Source: Actinomycetota bacterium
GTDB taxonomy: Bacteria > Actinomycetota > Nitriliruptoria > Nitriliruptorales > Nitriliruptoraceae
Reading direction: 5' to 3'
NCBI GenBank assembly: GCA_019347575.1
Contig: JAHWKY010000041.1
Span: 1-32,704, forward strand
Length of the DNA stretch: 32,704 bases
The notes under the pieces were generated by a model. That model was not told the DNA's origin. It worked only from the letters and a program-made list of their open reading frames with translations, and searched no databases. Positions 31,882 through 32,704 of this stretch are shown piece after piece. A program made the position numbers and the translations under genes. Numbering within the stretch: the first letter of the stretch is position 1; each line of letters starts with the position of its first letter.

Positions 31882-32633
31882 GGCTCGGGCACCTCACGGT
31901 GGCGCAGGTCATCGGGGTCGAGCCAGGTGATCAGTTCGAGCTCGTCCGAGGTCGGGGCGCGGGTCTCGTGGACGTCGTCGGCGACGGCGAGCTCGAAACC
32001 GGTCGCGTCCTGTACGTCCTCGACGGCGACACCGGGGTGGACCGCGACCAGACGCACCGTGGCGTCGGGGCCGCCGAGGTCGAGCACGCCCAGGTCGGTG
32101 ACGATGGTACGGATGTCGTGGAGACGCTCAACGACCGCCCCCGCTCGTCGCGCCCGGTCCGTGCCGATGCCGGAGACGAAGTCCACCTCCTCGACGAACA
32201 CGCGGGTCGAATGGCCGGCCACCCAGTAGCTGGTGGCGTGGTTGGCGCTGTTGCCCGGCGCCCCGCGTGCTCCGAGCAGCTGCACCTTGGGGCGGCTCCA
32301 GTCGCCGATCGCGGAGATGTTCTGGTTGCCGTACCGGTCGAGCTGGCTCGCGCCCATCATGACGTGGCGTGTCCCTGCCGCGACGACCTCGAACACCTGC
32401 CGGAACGGCAGCCAGCCCTCCACCGCAGCGTCGGCCTCGGCACCGAGCGGCACAGCCTCGGCGAGCAGGTACGCCTCGCCGTCGGTCAGCAGCAGGTCGG
32501 GCTCGAACGTCGTCTTGGCAAGCAGCGCCCCGAGCCGTGGCACGGTCCCCATCGGCGAGGCCACGATCTCGCCGTCGCCGCGGAACGCCTCGGCGCAGGC
32601 GATGACGCAGTGATCGGCACGGGTGGATGTCAT
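31878..32633 (-). CDS. ipdB: CoA-transferase-fold hydrolase, beta subunit, IpdB-like
   Basis: A 251-residue protein of the class I CoA-transferase superfamily. ADHCVIACAEAFRGDGEIVASPMG (6-29), DLLLTDGEAYLLAE (46-59), EGWLPFRQVFEVVAAG (72-87), VMMGASQLDRYGNQNISAIG (91-110), APGNSANHATSYWVAGH (125-141) and HPGV (199-202) match, as I recall them, the mycobacterial IpdB sequence in order and length (about 250). With IpdA it forms a heterodimer that hydrolytically opens the last steroid ring (COCHEA-CoA). IpdA would be immediately upstream and falls outside the window. ATG 32633 has GGAGG 2-6 nt upstream and a 22-codon ORF overlapping it by 4 nt. Other CoA-transferase beta subunits remain possible but fit less well. 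Confidence 0.85.
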   Translation of the reverse strand: MTSTRADHCVIACAEAFRGDGEIVASPMGTVPRLGALLAKTTFEPDLLLTDGEAYLLAEAVPLGAEADAAVEGWLPFRQVFEVVAAGTRHVMMGASQLDRYGNQNISAIGDWSRPKVQLLGARGAPGNSANHATSYWVAGHSTRVFVEEVDFVSGIGTDRARRAGAVVERLHDIRTIVTDLGVLDLGGPDATVRLVAVHPGVAVEDVQDATGFELAVADDVHETRAPTSDELELITWLDPDDLRHREVPEP

Positions 32634-32704
32634 GCCTCCCCCCTGGAGGGGGGAGGGGCCGGCGTTGCCGGCCTGGGGGGTGAGGCCTGATAGGTCATGC
32701 CTCC
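32629..32704. mobile_element. Small palindromic element with flanking direct repeats before ipdB
   Basis: The 11-nt sequence GTCATGCCTCC occurs at 32629-32639 and 32694-32704, 65 bp apart; on the minus strand each is GGAGGCATGAC, a ribosome site plus ATG. Between them are two hairpins: CCTCCCCCC/GGGGGGAGG (32636-32657, 4-nt loop) and GGCCGGC/GCCGGCC (7-bp stem, 3-nt loop). The layout fits insertion of a miniature element with target duplication. It also creates a 22-codon ORF (32630-32698, minus) whose stop overlaps the ipdB ATG. Confidence 0.55.
32630..32698 (-). CDS. Possible 22-residue ORF coupled to ipdB
   Basis: ATG 32698 with GGAGG before it opens a 22-codon Pro-rich ORF (MTYQASPPRPATPAPPP...) ending in TGA that overlaps the ipdB start as ATGA. 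It consists entirely of the inserted palindromic element, so it is probably accidental in origin, but its ribosome site copies that of ipdB and it may be translated. No function proposed. Confidence 0.25.
   Translation of the reverse strand: MTYQASPPRPATPAPPPSRGEA

Noticed and set aside
1-32704. tRNA, rRNA, CRISPR array, integrase or full insertion sequence
   Set aside because: None seen. The only short regular repeats are coding repeats and the palindromes listed; no transposase-like protein is encoded.

Overview
The window is high-GC DNA with many GTG starts, 4-nt start/stop overlaps (ATGA or GTGA), purine-rich ribosome sites and actinobacterial-type lipid catabolism and surface proteins. 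It looks like an actinomycete-related bacterium. The combination of CWB2 cell-wall-binding repeats with steroid-type catabolic genes would suit a deep-branching actinobacterial lineage, but the exact taxon is an inference.

Layout. 1-4161: a 5'-truncated luciferase-like monooxygenase whose N-terminus reads as part of a glutamate dehydrogenase, an alpha/beta hydrolase, a tandem GNAT acetyltransferase and an Asp-rich LPxTG surface protein. 4176-6497: a tandem palindromic repeat, then a two-subunit acyl-CoA dehydrogenase operon on the minus strand with a dyad operator at its head. 6506-9101: an orphan piece of a CWB2 domain, a secreted protein of unknown function and a conserved Rossmann-like protein. 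9121-15304: an AI-2E-type membrane protein, a metallo-beta-lactamase-fold hydrolase with an extra C-terminal domain, a LAL-type LuxR regulator and a peroxiredoxin-like protein. 15387-18666: an SRPBCC gene and a TetR gene linked by matching dyads, then a gene-poor stretch (16657-16996) holding a 40-bp palindrome, a promoter-like dyad and a 43-codon ORF, then a DUF35/thiolase-superfamily operon. 18690-25932: a MntA-HepT toxin-antitoxin pair immediately downstream of a gene for a secreted protein of about 2,100 residues (eight ~168-residue repeats, a linker domain, three FN3 domains, three CWB2 modules). 26019-32704: a strong hairpin, a catabolic thiolase with the same operator as the acyl-CoA dehydrogenase and DUF35 operons, a small membrane-anchored protein, a secreted M14 carboxypeptidase, and an ipdC-ipdB pair of the steroid ring C/D pathway, with a small palindromic element inserted just before ipdB.

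How it fits together. Four separate loci (acyl-CoA dehydrogenase pair, DUF35 plus thiolase-like protein, thiolase, IpdB/IpdC) fit degradation of a steroid or other branched or cyclic acyl-CoA. Three of them carry the same dyad, CTGACGCCCCGTCAG, at their promoters. This is the best candidate for an undescribed regulatory system here. A related dyad with the same TGAC/GTCA half-sites and 5-bp spacer lies at the TetR gene and upstream of the SRPBCC gene. Between these loci lie envelope genes and several short palindromic elements.
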